Positions 45,867 to 55,713 are shown, counted from the stretch's first letter. The stretch: 64,000 nucleotides of DNA from an uncultured Hyphomicrobiales bacterium (GCA_903847605.1 CAINED010000033.1:89490-153489); one strand, 5' to 3'. The notes: generated by a model from the letters alone, not told the origin. A program made the numbers and translations.

Positions 45867-46882
45867 CAGTGCGCTCCCGTCGGCCGGTCGCGCACGAAGA
45901 GACCCGCGAGCCCGCCCTGCAGGTAAACGACGATGAGAATGACGATCAATCCAAACGGCATCTGCCAGTATTGCGTGTAGTTCGGCAGCAACGCTTCCAG
46001 CAAGACAATGACGACAGCGCCGAGCACGGCGCCCCAGACGCGTGTCATACCGCCGAGAACGGCCATGACGACGAAATCGGCCGCGCGTATCCACGAGAGA
46101 TCGGCTGGGCTGACGAATTGCTGCCCTGCCGCCCATAGCCCGCCCGCGAGCCCTGTGATCGCGCCGGAAATGACGAAGGCCGCGAGCTTGTAACGCAACG
46201 GCGAAACGCCGAGCGCCACGACACGCCGCTCGTTTTGCGCCGTCGCCCGCAGGATGATGCCGAAACGGCTATTCACAAGCCGCCAGAAAAGCAGCATGAC
46301 TGCGACGAGAACCGCGAGCGACACATAATAGAACGTGACACGCTTCGTGATGTCGAAGCCCGCGAAGGACAGCGAAGCGAGAATCTGCTGGCCATCCTCA
46401 CCGCCGTATTTCTGCAGCGCGACAAAGAAGTAATAGAGCATCTGGTTGAAGGCCAGAGTGATCATGATGAAATAGGCGCCGCTCGTGCGCAGCGATACCG
46501 CGCCCGACAGCAGCGCGACCAGCGCAGTCACCACGATCGCCAGCGGTATCGTGATCGCAAGATTGGATGTGCCGGGAAATATCCACAGGGGAGCCCCGTC
46601 GAAATCGTGAACGGCGAGTATCGCAACAACATAGGCGCCAACGCCAAAGAGACCCGCATGCATCATGCTGACGAGGCCGCCGAAACCGAGCACAAAATTC
46701 AGCGCGACCGCGACGATGGCGAAGATCAGGACACGCGTGAAGAGACGGATGAGAAACGGGTTGTCGAACATCGCCGAAAGGGTCGGCACGAGCGCAAGGA
46801 GCGCAATGCACACGATGGCGGGCCAGGCGCCGCGCAGCAGCGTGCCCGTTGCATTGCCGGCGTTGGGTTGAGTTTCAGGCAT
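45866..46882 (-). CDS. livM: branched-chain-type ABC transporter permease
   Basis: A 338-residue permease with about nine hydrophobic segments. It contains the LivM landmarks ALNFVLGFGGLVSMMHAGLFGVGAY and ATAQNERRVVALGVSPLRYKLAAFVISGAITGLAGGL. Its start lies 8 bp inside the LivH gene end. It forms the membrane heterodimer with LivH. A hydrophobic-poor polar tail closes the protein. Confidence 0.94.
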   Translation of the reverse strand: MPETQPNAGNATGTLLRGAWPAIVCIALLALVPTLSAMFDNPFLIRLFTRVLIFAIVAVALNFVLGFGGLVSMMHAGLFGVGAYVVAILAVHDFDGAPLWIFPGTSNLAITIPLAIVVTALVALLSGAVSLRTSGAYFIMITLAFNQMLYYFFVALQKYGGEDGQQILASLSFAGFDITKRVTFYYVSLAVLVAVMLLFWRLVNSRFGIILRATAQNERRVVALGVSPLRYKLAAFVISGAITGLAGGLWAAGQQFVSPADLSWIRAADFVVMAVLGGMTRVWGAVLGAVVIVLLEALLPNYTQYWQMPFGLIVILIVVYLQGGLAGLFVRDRPTGAH

Positions 46883-47747
46883 GGACGGGGAACAGTCCTT
46901 TGGGCCGCCAGGCGAGGATGACCGCCATCAGCATGAAGATGACCATGCTGCCGAGCGCCGGCGGCAGGAGAACGCGTCCGAACGTGTCGACGATGCCGAT
47001 CATCAGCGCCGCCACGAATGCGCCGCGGATCGAGCCGATGCCGCCGATCACGGTGACGACCAGCGCGAGAATGAGCACGGGATCGCCCATGCCCACCTGC
47101 ACGGAGGAAATCGAACCGGTCATCAGTCCGGCAAGGCCGGCAAGCGCCGCGCCAGCGGCGAAGACGAGCGAGAAGATCAGTCCGACATCGACGCCAAGCG
47201 CCGAGGCCATCGGGCGGTTCGACGCGCCGGCGCGGATCCACATGCCGATACGCGTATGCACGACGACATAATAGAGGCCGAGCGCCACCAGGAGTCCGAC
47301 GGCGAGAATGAGCAGGCGGAAGGTTGGATACTGCACGTCGCCGAAAAGATTGATCGATCCGGCAAAGGCCTGCGGCAATCGGAATTGCACGGGCACGACG
47401 CCCCAGATCAGCCGGACGATATCGTTGAAAACGAGAATCAGGCCGAATGTGACGAGCACCTGATCGAGATGGCTGCGCGAATAAAAGCGCCTGAGCACCA
47501 GCAGTTCCAGCACATAGCCGACGAAGGCCGTAATCACCATGGCAAGCACGGCGGCCAGCAGATAGTTGTTCGTCCACTTGATGAAGGCTGTCGCCAGAAA
47601 AGCGCCGAGCATGAACAGCGCGCCATGCGCGAGATTGATGAGGTTCATGATACCGAACACCAGCGTCAGTCCAGCGGAGATGAGAAACAGCATCACGCCG
47701 AACTGGATGCCGTTCAGCATCTGCTCGATAAACAGGCTTGCGCTCAT
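46875..47747 (-). CDS. livH: branched-chain-type ABC transporter permease
   Basis: A 290-residue permease with about eight transmembrane segments and LivH motifs GLTLVFGIMNLINLAHGALFMLGAF, VRAGASNRPMASALGVDVGLIFSLVFAAGAALAGLAG and the ending of the core with GGIGSIRGAFVAALMIG. It lies 173 bp downstream of the binding-protein gene and overlaps livM. The 173-bp spacer has no clear gene and may contain an mRNA-stability element that favours the receptor transcript. Confidence 0.94.
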   Translation of the reverse strand: MSASLFIEQMLNGIQFGVMLFLISAGLTLVFGIMNLINLAHGALFMLGAFLATAFIKWTNNYLLAAVLAMVITAFVGYVLELLVLRRFYSRSHLDQVLVTFGLILVFNDIVRLIWGVVPVQFRLPQAFAGSINLFGDVQYPTFRLLILAVGLLVALGLYYVVVHTRIGMWIRAGASNRPMASALGVDVGLIFSLVFAAGAALAGLAGLMTGSISSVQVGMGDPVLILALVVTVIGGIGSIRGAFVAALMIGIVDTFGRVLLPPALGSMVIFMLMAVILAWRPKGLFPVHA

Positions 47748-47920
47748 TTGCGTCGATCCCGGCCATACCGGAAACGCTGGGTCTCCGGCCAGCCTTTCAG
47801 AGCATCGCGCGAACCACCGGCCCGGCTTTCGCGAATGCGACGCTCAACACCATAGAGTCGATCGGCTCATGTGCGATCGGATGTTAACAGCCAATCGCAA
47901 GCCGATCCGGAGTCGCAAGC

Positions 47921-49111
47921 TTATTTCAGCGGCGGCATCTTGCAGTCGCTGCCATAGGCGTCCGCGAGATCCTTCATGATCGTGCCGCGGAATCCCGCAA
48001 CGGTGCGGCCTTTCGCATCTTTCTCGATCTGGACGAGATAGTAGTCCTGGATCGGAAACTGGTTCTTGTTGAACTTGAAATTGCCGCGCACGGCCTCGAA
48101 TTTCACGTTCGCCATCGCCTTGCGGAAAGCGTCCTTGTCCTCGACTTTGCCGCCGATGGAATTCAATGCCGCGAGGATCGCGCGCGCGGTATCATAGGAA
48201 GCCGACGCGAAGCCCGAGGGAATGCGCTTGTATTCCTTCTCGAAGTCTTCGACGAAACGCTTGTTGGCGGCGTTGTCGAGGAATTCGCTCCACAACGCGC
48301 CGGTGTACATGCCGATCGCGGCGTCGCCGATCGCCGGCAGCGTCGTCTGATCGACCGTTCCCGCGCCGGTGAACAGCGGAATCTGCGACATCATGCCGGC
48401 CTGCGCATATTGCTTGACGAAATTGATGCCCATGCCGCCCGGATAGAAGATGACGACTGCATCGGGCTTGGCCGCGCGCACCTGCGCAATTTCGGCCGAG
48501 TAATCGAGTTGCCCGAAGCTCGTATAGACTTCAGCCGCCAGCCCGTCCTTGTAGTAGCGCTTGTAGCCTGAGGCCATATCCTTGCCCGCCGGATAGTTCG
48601 GCGCAAGGAAATAGACTTTCTTGAAGCCCTTCTCGCGCATGTGCTGGCCGAGGCCTTCAAAGTTGTTGTCGTTCTGGAACGCGACGCCGAAGAAGTTCGG
48701 GTGGCACTGACGACCGGCGAGTTGGGAAGGGCCGGCATTCGAGCTGATGTAAAATGCGCCGGCGTCGAGCACCGGCTTCACCGAAGCCAGCAGCACGTTC
48801 GAGAAGATGATGCCGGTCATCATATGGACGCGGTCGCTTTCGAGCATCTTGTCGGCGACCTGGCGGCCGACATCCGGCTTGGCCTGATCGTCGCCCCAGA
48901 TCACCTCGACCTTGCGGCCCGCAACCGTATCGCCGCTGTGCTTGAGAGCGAGCTTGAAGGCGTCGACCATGTCGATGCCGATGACCGCCTGCGGTCCGGA
49001 CGTCGTGGTCATGTGGCCGATCTTGATCGGCCCCTGCTGCGCGCTCGCCGTGGCGATGGCGAATACGGCGACGCCAGCCGCCAGAATGGCGGCCGAACTC
49101 TTGCTCTTCAT
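47921..49111 (-). CDS. livK-like: periplasmic ligand-binding protein of Liv-type importer
   Basis: A 396-residue receptor with a signal peptide (cut after ATASAQ) and the type I periplasmic-binding fold: PIKIGHMTTTSGPQAVIG, VEVIWGDDQAKPDVGRQVADKML, YISSNAGPSQLAGRQCHPNFFGVAFQND. I chose the ATG at 49111 because TTGGAGGGATTT lies just upstream. It is longer than LivK/LivJ and resembles receptors of this class that bind aromatic acids in Rhodopseudomonas. It heads the K-H-M-G-F-Rieske series. Confidence 0.92.
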   Translation of the reverse strand: MKSKSSAAILAAGVAVFAIATASAQQGPIKIGHMTTTSGPQAVIGIDMVDAFKLALKHSGDTVAGRKVEVIWGDDQAKPDVGRQVADKMLESDRVHMMTGIIFSNVLLASVKPVLDAGAFYISSNAGPSQLAGRQCHPNFFGVAFQNDNNFEGLGQHMREKGFKKVYFLAPNYPAGKDMASGYKRYYKDGLAAEVYTSFGQLDYSAEIAQVRAAKPDAVVIFYPGGMGINFVKQYAQAGMMSQIPLFTGAGTVDQTTLPAIGDAAIGMYTGALWSEFLDNAANKRFVEDFEKEYKRIPSGFASASYDTARAILAALNSIGGKVEDKDAFRKAMANVKFEAVRGNFKFNKNQFPIQDYYLVQIEKDAKGRTVAGFRGTIMKDLADAYGSDCKMPPLK

Positions 49112-49280
49112 AAATCCCTCCAACCCATGACCCCGAAAAGTTCTTCCCGAAACTCTTCGCAGGCCCCATATCGAGAGTGAAACGCCGATTTTTCAACCGG
49201 TCGATTGTTGTTATCTCAATTACGCTATCCAAAACATCCGGTGGGCACAAGCCCTTGAGGAGATATCGGGCAGGTCGAAT

Positions 49281-50267
49281 TCAGGGCACGCCGGCCGCCT
49301 TCAGATACCTGTCGTCGACGAAACGCGCCGCCTCCGGGCGCGGCCCCTTCAACTCGCCGCTATCAGCCATGAGGGAGACCACTGCCCGCATGCCCTCCAT
49401 GTTGATCTCGCCCGCTTTCGGCATCACCCCGCGATAGGGTTCGAAATAGAACTTCGCGATCTGCGCCGCGATATCCGGCGCAGCGCCGGTCGTGTCCGTG
49501 ATCAACGAAACGACATCGGCGCGGTTCGCCGGATCGTTCATATAGCGATAGGCTGAGGATATGGCGCGCACGTAGCGCGTGACGACATCGGCATTGGCCG
49601 CCGCCCACGCGCGCCGCGCCGCCACAACATTGAACTGCAGCGCCGGTATGACCTGCAGGGAATCGCCGAGATTGGAATAGCCCTTTTGCACCAGCACGAG
49701 ATCGTCGGGCTGACCGACCGGAACGGCGTCGCATTCGCCCTTGAGCAGGCATTGCACGCGCACCGGCGTGCCGACGAGCGTCTTCGTCTGGAAGTCGGCG
49801 GGCGTCAGCCCAGCCCCTGCAAATAATTTGACGCTGCCGATGGTGATCGTGTCGACCGGCAGCGAGAGGCCCACGGTCTTGCCTTTCAGGTCCGCCAGCG
49901 ACTTGATTTCCGGCCTGGCGAGAATGGCGAAGACGGGATTGGCAAGGCCGCCGACGACCGCGACCGAATCCGATCCCGCCATGACGGCCTGTATCAGATA
50001 GGGCGTCGCCGTGTGGCTCACATCGACATTGCCCTTGTCGAGTTCAACGATCTGGTGATGCACGCCGGGCAGCGGCACGATCTTGAGGTCGATGCGCTCG
50101 CGCTCGAGAAAGCCCCGGCGCTGCGCAATATAAAGACCCAGCTGCGAAATGCTGCGCGCGGAATTGCCGATAACGCCCATGCGTAGCGGCGTGGCCTCCT
50201 GCGCCTGCGCTGGCGCGGCGACGAGCAGCGTCGACAAAATCGCGAAGCGGTAAAAGCCGAATGCCAT
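49281..50267 (-). CDS. ABC-type substrate-binding protein, NMT1/SsuA-like
   Basis: A 328-residue secreted binding protein (signal ending PAQAQ) with the NMT1-like core: LGLYIAQRRGFLERERIDLKIVPL, DKGNVDVSHTATPYLIQAVMAGSDSVAVVGG and LADLKGKTVGLSLP. The ATG at 50267 follows GGGGAGGACGTCG. It has no adjacent permease or ATPase gene and is divergent from the Bug receptor at 50473, so it may use a shared transporter elsewhere. The ligand is unknown. Confidence 0.9.
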   Translation of the reverse strand: MAFGFYRFAILSTLLVAAPAQAQEATPLRMGVIGNSARSISQLGLYIAQRRGFLERERIDLKIVPLPGVHHQIVELDKGNVDVSHTATPYLIQAVMAGSDSVAVVGGLANPVFAILARPEIKSLADLKGKTVGLSLPVDTITIGSVKLFAGAGLTPADFQTKTLVGTPVRVQCLLKGECDAVPVGQPDDLVLVQKGYSNLGDSLQVIPALQFNVVAARRAWAAANADVVTRYVRAISSAYRYMNDPANRADVVSLITDTTGAAPDIAAQIAKFYFEPYRGVMPKAGEINMEGMRAVVSLMADSGELKGPRPEAARFVDDRYLKAAGVP

Positions 50268-50472
50268 CGACGTCCTCCCCATATGCTTTCTCGCGATCTT
50301 AGCCGCGCTCTTACCCACAGGCCAATGCGCCGCCGGAACATTCGGCACGCGCTGCCCCGCATCGAAGCATCCCGGCCAGCCTTTGTGCTTGCGATACCGC
50401 AGGCCTTGCGCCAACATGTATCAGCTATCAGACAGGCTGAGCTGAAGCTTGTTCGATCCAACGGAGGCGCGG

Positions 50473-51447
50473 GTGCAGTTGTTCAGACGATTGATGCTAG
50501 GTGCGGCCTTGAGCGCAACGCTCGCAGCTTCCGCGCATGCCCAACAGGATTACCCCAACCGGAACGTCCGCCTCATTGTGCCTTTCCCGGCGGCAGGCGC
50601 AACCGACATCACCGCGCGGCTCGTTGCGTCGGAACTGTCGAAGATCTGGGGCCAGACGGTCGTCGTGGAGAACCGCACAGGCGCAAGCGGCGTGATCGGC
50701 AGCGAGGCCGTCGCGCGCGCCCCCGCCGACGGCTACACGCTGCTGCTGGGGACGTTGGCCGCGAATGTCATGGCGCATCTGTTGCGCGACAAGGTTCCCT
50801 ACGGCCGCGACGCCTTCATACCCGTCGCCATTCTCGGCTCGACGCCGAATCTCTTGCTGGCGAACAATTCCATCCCCGTGAAGACGCTGAAGGAGCTGAC
50901 TGACTACGCCAAAGCCAATCCCGGCAAGGCGCGCTACGGTTCTGCGGGAATCGGACTCTCGGGGCATCTCGGCGTGGCGCTCTATGCCTATGAGGCGAAG
51001 ATCGATCTCGTTCATGTGCCCTATCGCGGCAGCGCCCCCTCGGTGGAAGCCTTTGCGCGCGGCGAAATCGAGCTGACGCTGGCGCTGGTTCCCGAATCCA
51101 TCAACACGATAAAGAGCACGCCTGGCGTCAAGCCGCTGGCGATCGCCGCCGACAAGCGCTCGGACAAGTTTCCGGATACGCCGACCTTCGCCGAACTCGG
51201 CTATCCCAAGGTGCAGGTCTATGCGCTCAGCGGATTGATGGTGGCAGCAGGAACGCCGCAGCCGATCGTCGACAAGATTTCCCGCGACACGATGAAGGCG
51301 ATGCAGGAGCCTGCCGTCCGCGACAGGCTGATCAACATCGGCATTGATCCCGTCGGCTCTACGCCCGAGGCCTTCGCAAAACTTCTCAAGGAAGAATTCG
51401 AACGCTGGGAGCCTCTCATCCGCGCCAACAATATCAAGGCGGAATGA
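50473..51447 (+). CDS. Bug/TctC-family periplasmic receptor
   Basis: A 324-residue Bug protein with a signal peptide (ending ASAHAQ), followed by YPNRNVRLIVPFPAAGATDITARL, VVENRTGASGVIG, APADGYTLLLG and DLVHVPYRGSAPS. The GTG at 50473 was chosen because GGAGGCGCG lies just upstream; the frame continues to a TTG at 50449. It is 118 bp upstream of the second TPP enzyme on the same strand, the same receptor-plus-ThDP-enzyme pairing as at 15-18 kb. No TctA/TctB genes are present. Confidence 0.92.
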   Translation: MQLFRRLMLGAALSATLAASAHAQQDYPNRNVRLIVPFPAAGATDITARLVASELSKIWGQTVVVENRTGASGVIGSEAVARAPADGYTLLLGTLAANVMAHLLRDKVPYGRDAFIPVAILGSTPNLLLANNSIPVKTLKELTDYAKANPGKARYGSAGIGLSGHLGVALYAYEAKIDLVHVPYRGSAPSVEAFARGEIELTLALVPESINTIKSTPGVKPLAIAADKRSDKFPDTPTFAELGYPKVQVYALSGLMVAAGTPQPIVDKISRDTMKAMQEPAVRDRLINIGIDPVGSTPEAFAKLLKEEFERWEPLIRANNIKAE

Positions 51448-51565
51448 GCCGGACTGCGGCAAAGAATTACAAGGCGCGAATTCAAAGCATGTCCTGATAT
51501 AGTCGCATGGCTATGCAGGATGTGCTTTTTTCCATTCTGCGACGCCGCACACAATGAGGGCAGGA

Positions 51566-53314
51566 ATGACCAGCGATAATTTCTGGAGCAGCTATCGCAC
51601 GGACGAATGGTCGGATGCGATGGTGGCCGCGATGAAACTCGGCGGCGTCGATCATCTCTTCTTCGTTTCCGGCACCGAGATCAATTTCTTTCAGGAAGCA
51701 ATCGCCAAAGCCGAGGAGCGCGGCACGCCCGCTCCGCGCCTGATCACCATGGTTCATGAATCCGTTGCGTTGAATGCAGCGCTCGGCTCGGCGATGGTGA
51801 CGAACAGGCCCGCGGCATCCATCGTCCATGTCGATGTCGGCACGTTTCACTACGGCGCGGCCCTGCATACGGCCTGGCGCGGCGGCTATCCCGTACTCAT
51901 CATGGGTGGCACAGGACCGCGCGCCTTTCCCGGCTCCATGCCCGGCGCACGCGACTCGCTCGTGCAATGGCATCAGGAACCGCGCGACCAGAACGGCATT
52001 GTGCGCGACTTCACCAAGGCCGATCATCGCATGGAGCATCAGGACAATCCCGGCCTGATTGTCAGCCGATTGTTGCAAATCGCGAGCAGCGAAGCGCGCG
52101 GCCCCGTGTATCTTTCGATCCCCCGGGAAACCGCGATGTTGCGCACCGGCGGCGAGTCGCGCTTTGCGACAGTCGATCAACTCGGCGTCGCACGTCCTGT
52201 CGCGCCGGCGCCCGACGATGCGCGCGATATTGCGCGATGGCTCGTGAAATCGCACAACCCCCTTGTCTTCGTCGAACGCTCGGGCCGCGATCCCCAGGCG
52301 GTTGAAGAACTCGTGCGGCTCTCGGAACTGCTCGCCTTGCCTGTCGCCGAAAACGCCGGCGCCGATCGCATGAATTTTCCCCATACGCACGCGCATTTCG
52401 GCACGGGGCCACGCCCGCGCGAAGCCGACGCATTGCTGATGCTGGATGTCGTCGCGCCGTTCATTCCCGGCCGCGAGTCGCCGCCAGCGAGCGCGAAGAT
52501 CGCATGGATTGGCAACGATCCCGTTCAGTCGCGCTACAAGACGATGGAATATCGCGCCGACATCTGGTCCCCGGCCAATGTCACACTCACTCTGCGCGCA
52601 ATTTATGTGGAAGCGGAAAAGCTTCTCGACAAGGACGACCTCTCGCGCATCGAAACGCGGCGCGAACGCTTGCGCAAACGCAAGCAGGAGATCGAAGCTG
52701 AATATTCGGAGCAAGCCGTGCTGGCGGCAAAGCAGGGCAAGCCCAACGGGCGTTTCGTCGCGCATGAACTCGGCAAGTTGCTAACGCCGGACGCGTTGCT
52801 CCTCAATGACGCCATCAGCAATAGCGAATTCGTGCGCGCCTACGCGCGCCGCTCGCAACCCGGCACTTACTTTCGCAGCGGCGGAAGTTCCGGCGGATGG
52901 GGCTCCGGCGCATCCTTCGGCGCGAAGATCGCGGCGCCCGACCGCGACGTGGTGCTCGCCAGCGGCGACGGCTATTTCATGTTCGGCACGCCGATGGCGG
53001 CGCTCTGGGCGGCGAATTTCCACAAGGCGCCCTACCTCTCCGTCGTCTTCGTCAACGGCAGCTACAGCACCGGCACGACCGGGCTGAAAAGCCTTTATCC
53101 GCAGGGCATTGCCGTAGCGTCTGGAAACTACAATGGCGGTGTTTTCGACCCGCCGCCGGATTTCGCCAAACTCGCGGAAGCCAACGGCGGCTACGGCCGC
53201 CATGTCACGGAAACCGCCGATGTCGGACCAGCGCTGGAAGAGGGATTGCGGCAAGTGCGCAAGGGCTCGCCGGCGGTGATTGCGGTGCGCGTACCCGGCC
53301 CCGTCAGCAGTTGA
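51566..53314 (+). CDS. thiamine-diphosphate-requiring enzyme, acetolactate-synthase-like
   Basis: A 582-residue ThDP enzyme with the catalytic glutamate in TMVHESVALNAALGSAMV near residue 60 and the Mg/ThDP block SGDGYFMFGTPMAALWAA plus VFVNGSYST near the C-terminus. It is only distantly related to the ThDP enzyme at 15316. The ATG at 51566 is preceded by AGGGCAGGA; an upstream in-frame ATG at 51554 adds four residues. The preceding Bug receptor gene suggests it decarboxylates or ligates an imported 2-oxo or hydroxy acid. The reaction is unassigned. Confidence 0.88.
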   Translation: MTSDNFWSSYRTDEWSDAMVAAMKLGGVDHLFFVSGTEINFFQEAIAKAEERGTPAPRLITMVHESVALNAALGSAMVTNRPAASIVHVDVGTFHYGAALHTAWRGGYPVLIMGGTGPRAFPGSMPGARDSLVQWHQEPRDQNGIVRDFTKADHRMEHQDNPGLIVSRLLQIASSEARGPVYLSIPRETAMLRTGGESRFATVDQLGVARPVAPAPDDARDIARWLVKSHNPLVFVERSGRDPQAVEELVRLSELLALPVAENAGADRMNFPHTHAHFGTGPRPREADALLMLDVVAPFIPGRESPPASAKIAWIGNDPVQSRYKTMEYRADIWSPANVTLTLRAIYVEAEKLLDKDDLSRIETRRERLRKRKQEIEAEYSEQAVLAAKQGKPNGRFVAHELGKLLTPDALLLNDAISNSEFVRAYARRSQPGTYFRSGGSSGGWGSGASFGAKIAAPDRDVVLASGDGYFMFGTPMAALWAANFHKAPYLSVVFVNGSYSTGTTGLKSLYPQGIAVASGNYNGGVFDPPPDFAKLAEANGGYGRHVTETADVGPALEEGLRQVRKGSPAVIAVRVPGPVSS

Positions 53315-53477
53315 AGATACTGCGTTCGCCCCGCCGATCACCATTTATGGGTTTGCGCGACGGCATATGAACCGGAGCGGCTTACCCGCAAAACAGCAAA
53401 TGACATGCTTCGGATGACCGCCAATGGAACCTTGACGCCTCCGGCCCGTTGCAATCCCGACAATCCGTGCGAGGGAA

Positions 53478-54905
53478 ATGGTGGCGGACGGCAAAGTCAA
53501 AGGCAAAGGGGTCAAAGAGCGTTTGTGGCGTTCCGATGAATCGCTTCACGATGCGCTCGTGCGGCTTGCGCGCGAAAACAGGTCGCTGACATTTTTTACG
53601 GCTTTTCTGTTCCTTCCGTTGCTCGTCACCGCGATCTACTACTCCAGCATATATTTCCTAGCTCCAAAGCATGTATCCGTCGGCATCATTGCGGGGACAC
53701 CCGACGCCAAGGTTATGGAGGCAGTGCGCGATGTCTTGCCGAAAACCAAAGAGCGTATGCGTATCGAATTGAAAACCTTTGAATCGCCCAAAGCCATCAC
53801 AGCCGCGCTTGAGGCGGGCAGCCTCGACATGGGCGTTTTGCGCAGCGACCTGCCATTTCCCACGAATGCGCGTTCAGTCATCAATCTACGGGAAATTTCC
53901 GTGGCGATCGCCGCCCTATCGACGGCCGAAACAAAGGACATCAGCGCCCTGGGCGGAAAGAATGTCCTGGTCGTGTCGGCGATGTCCGATGCGGAAGAAT
54001 TCACTGCATCGGTTTTGCGCAATGCCGGCGTGAAGGATGCGAAAATCGGCGTTGCAAAGTCGCCGGAAGAAGCCGCGGCGCTGTTGAAGTCCGGCAAGGC
54101 CGCCGCAATAGCCATCGTCGATTCACCCGATCGCGGCTACACGCGGAGAATTTGGCGTGGCATTGCCGCCGGCGGAAAAATCGAGTTGTTGCCGATCATC
54201 GAGGTCGCCGAACTCGCCACCGCGAATCCGGGCTTTACCGAAGACAAGATTGCGGCGAAGGCGATTTCGGCAAAACCCGCTACGCCGGAAGAAGAACTCA
54301 CGGTCTTGAAGTCGGGCTATCTGCTGATTGCGCGCGCTACACTCGACCGGGCCTACGTGGCGGCGCTCGCCGGTACGATGTACGCGCGCCGGATCGAGAT
54401 CGCGCGCACGGCACCCACCATCAATGCGATCAAGACCATCGACAATGAATATGTAACTTCTTCGCTCATCCCGGTTCACGACGGCGCGCTCGATTATTAT
54501 CGGCGCGAGCAGATGAGCTTCTACGAGCGTTACAACGATATCATCTGGCTCTTCATCTTTTACGGCGGCAGCCTCTTCTCGGGAATCGCATGGCTTGGCC
54601 AGAGCATGTTCCGGACGCAGCGCGAACATGAACGTAATATTCTGCGCGACATGAACGGGCTCCTGTCCCGCGTCGAAGAAGCCGCAAACTCCAAGGATAT
54701 CGAAGCTATCGCCCGCGACACTGAAAAACTCGTCGGAGACTGCCTCTCGATGACGCATCAGGGCCAACTGGGTCAGAAGCGGCTGACAGCCATATCCCTC
54801 GGCTACGACGCCATCAGATCCGCCCTGCAACGTCGCCGAGGCGAATTGTCGAGTGGCGGCGACGGGCGGACGCACGCTGCCGATGCACAGGTCGCCAGCG
54901 GTTGA
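53478..54905 (+). CDS. membrane-anchored TAXI-family TRAP-type solute-binding protein
   Basis: A 475-residue protein. A hydrophilic N-terminus precedes a membrane helix (about 36-60, LTFFTAFLFLPLLVTAIYY). The NMT1-like/TAXI binding domain follows (VSVGIIAGTPDAKVMEAV, GSLDMGVLRSDLP, LGGKNVLVVSAMSDAEEF). A second membrane helix (about 354-376) leads into a cytoplasmic tail of about 100 residues. The binding domain thus lies in the periplasm, tethered at both ends, unlike free TRAP receptors. No TRAP permease genes are adjacent. The layout could suit a sensor as well as a transporter. The ligand is unknown. Confidence 0.82.
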   Translation: MVADGKVKGKGVKERLWRSDESLHDALVRLARENRSLTFFTAFLFLPLLVTAIYYSSIYFLAPKHVSVGIIAGTPDAKVMEAVRDVLPKTKERMRIELKTFESPKAITAALEAGSLDMGVLRSDLPFPTNARSVINLREISVAIAALSTAETKDISALGGKNVLVVSAMSDAEEFTASVLRNAGVKDAKIGVAKSPEEAAALLKSGKAAAIAIVDSPDRGYTRRIWRGIAAGGKIELLPIIEVAELATANPGFTEDKIAAKAISAKPATPEEELTVLKSGYLLIARATLDRAYVAALAGTMYARRIEIARTAPTINAIKTIDNEYVTSSLIPVHDGALDYYRREQMSFYERYNDIIWLFIFYGGSLFSGIAWLGQSMFRTQREHERNILRDMNGLLSRVEEAANSKDIEAIARDTEKLVGDCLSMTHQGQLGQKRLTAISLGYDAIRSALQRRRGELSSGGDGRTHAADAQVASG

Positions 54906-54924
54906 ACGCCTCTGCCGATCGCGC

Positions 54925-55713
54925 TCACGTCACCGGTGTCATGCCGCCATCCACGTTAATCGCCGTGCCCGTTAGATAACTGCCCGCATCGGAAGCCAGG
55001 AAGAGCGCGACATTGGCGAATTCCTCGGCCTTGCCGACACGGCCCATCGGTATGTTCTTTCCCATTTCCGCATAGAGATCGCTCGCCGCGCGCCCCTTGC
55101 CTTCAACGCGGACGCGCCGCTCCCACTGGTCGCTTTCGATCAGTCCTACATGCAGGGAATTGACGAGAACGTTGTACGGCGCGCCTTCGTTGGCGAGAGC
55201 CTTGGTCAACGCCAGTCCCGCCGCGCGCGAAACCGATGTCGGCGTCGAATTGGCGCGCGGCGCTTTCGCCCCCGTGTTCAAAACATTGATGACGCGGCCC
55301 CATCGCCGCTCGATCATGCCGGGAAAGGCGAAGCGGCAAAGCCGGATCGCCGCGAAGAGCTTGAGGTCGAGATCGTCCTGCCACTCCTTGTCGGTCACAT
55401 TGACGAAAGGCTTGGCGGCGGATGTGCCGGCATTGTTGACGAGCACGTCGATCTGTCCCAGCGCATCGCGCGCGGTCTCGAAGGCCTGGCGGCATCCATC
55501 GGCCGTGCTGACGTCGGCGGAAACGACCTCCAGCCGGGACGATCCGGCTTCCGCCCCTATGGCTTTTTTCGCGGCGGCCAGATTGTCCCCGTCGCGGGCC
55601 ACAAGCGCAACATTGGCGCCGGCAAGTGCGAAATTGCGAGCGATGGCAAAGCCGATGCCCTTGCTCGCCCCCGTGACCAGCGCATTGCGTCCGTTCATCG
55701 GCATCGAAATCAT
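54925..55713 (-). CDS. atypical SDR family protein lacking YxxxK
   Basis: A 262-residue protein with an SDR Rossmann start (VTGASKGIGFAIARNFALAG) and NNAGTSAAK near residue 94. The usual catalytic tyrosine and lysine are absent: the segment reads TPTSVSRAAGLALTKAL where YxxxK is expected, and the serine strand reads NVLNTGAKAP. The C-terminus GTAINVDGGMTPV is normal. It may bind NAD(P) without classical SDR chemistry, or use other residues. The ATG at 55713 follows GGGGAGGAATGC. It converges on the TAXI gene with a 19-bp gap. Confidence 0.85.
   Translation of the reverse strand: MISMPMNGRNALVTGASKGIGFAIARNFALAGANVALVARDGDNLAAAKKAIGAEAGSSRLEVVSADVSTADGCRQAFETARDALGQIDVLVNNAGTSAAKPFVNVTDKEWQDDLDLKLFAAIRLCRFAFPGMIERRWGRVINVLNTGAKAPRANSTPTSVSRAAGLALTKALANEGAPYNVLVNSLHVGLIESDQWERRVRVEGKGRAASDLYAEMGKNIPMGRVGKAEEFANVALFLASDAGSYLTGTAINVDGGMTPVT

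Noticed and set aside
49112..49280. Promoter of the Liv-type operon
   Set aside because: The region is AT-richer and should hold the promoter, but no convincing -35/-10 pair could be fixed by eye.
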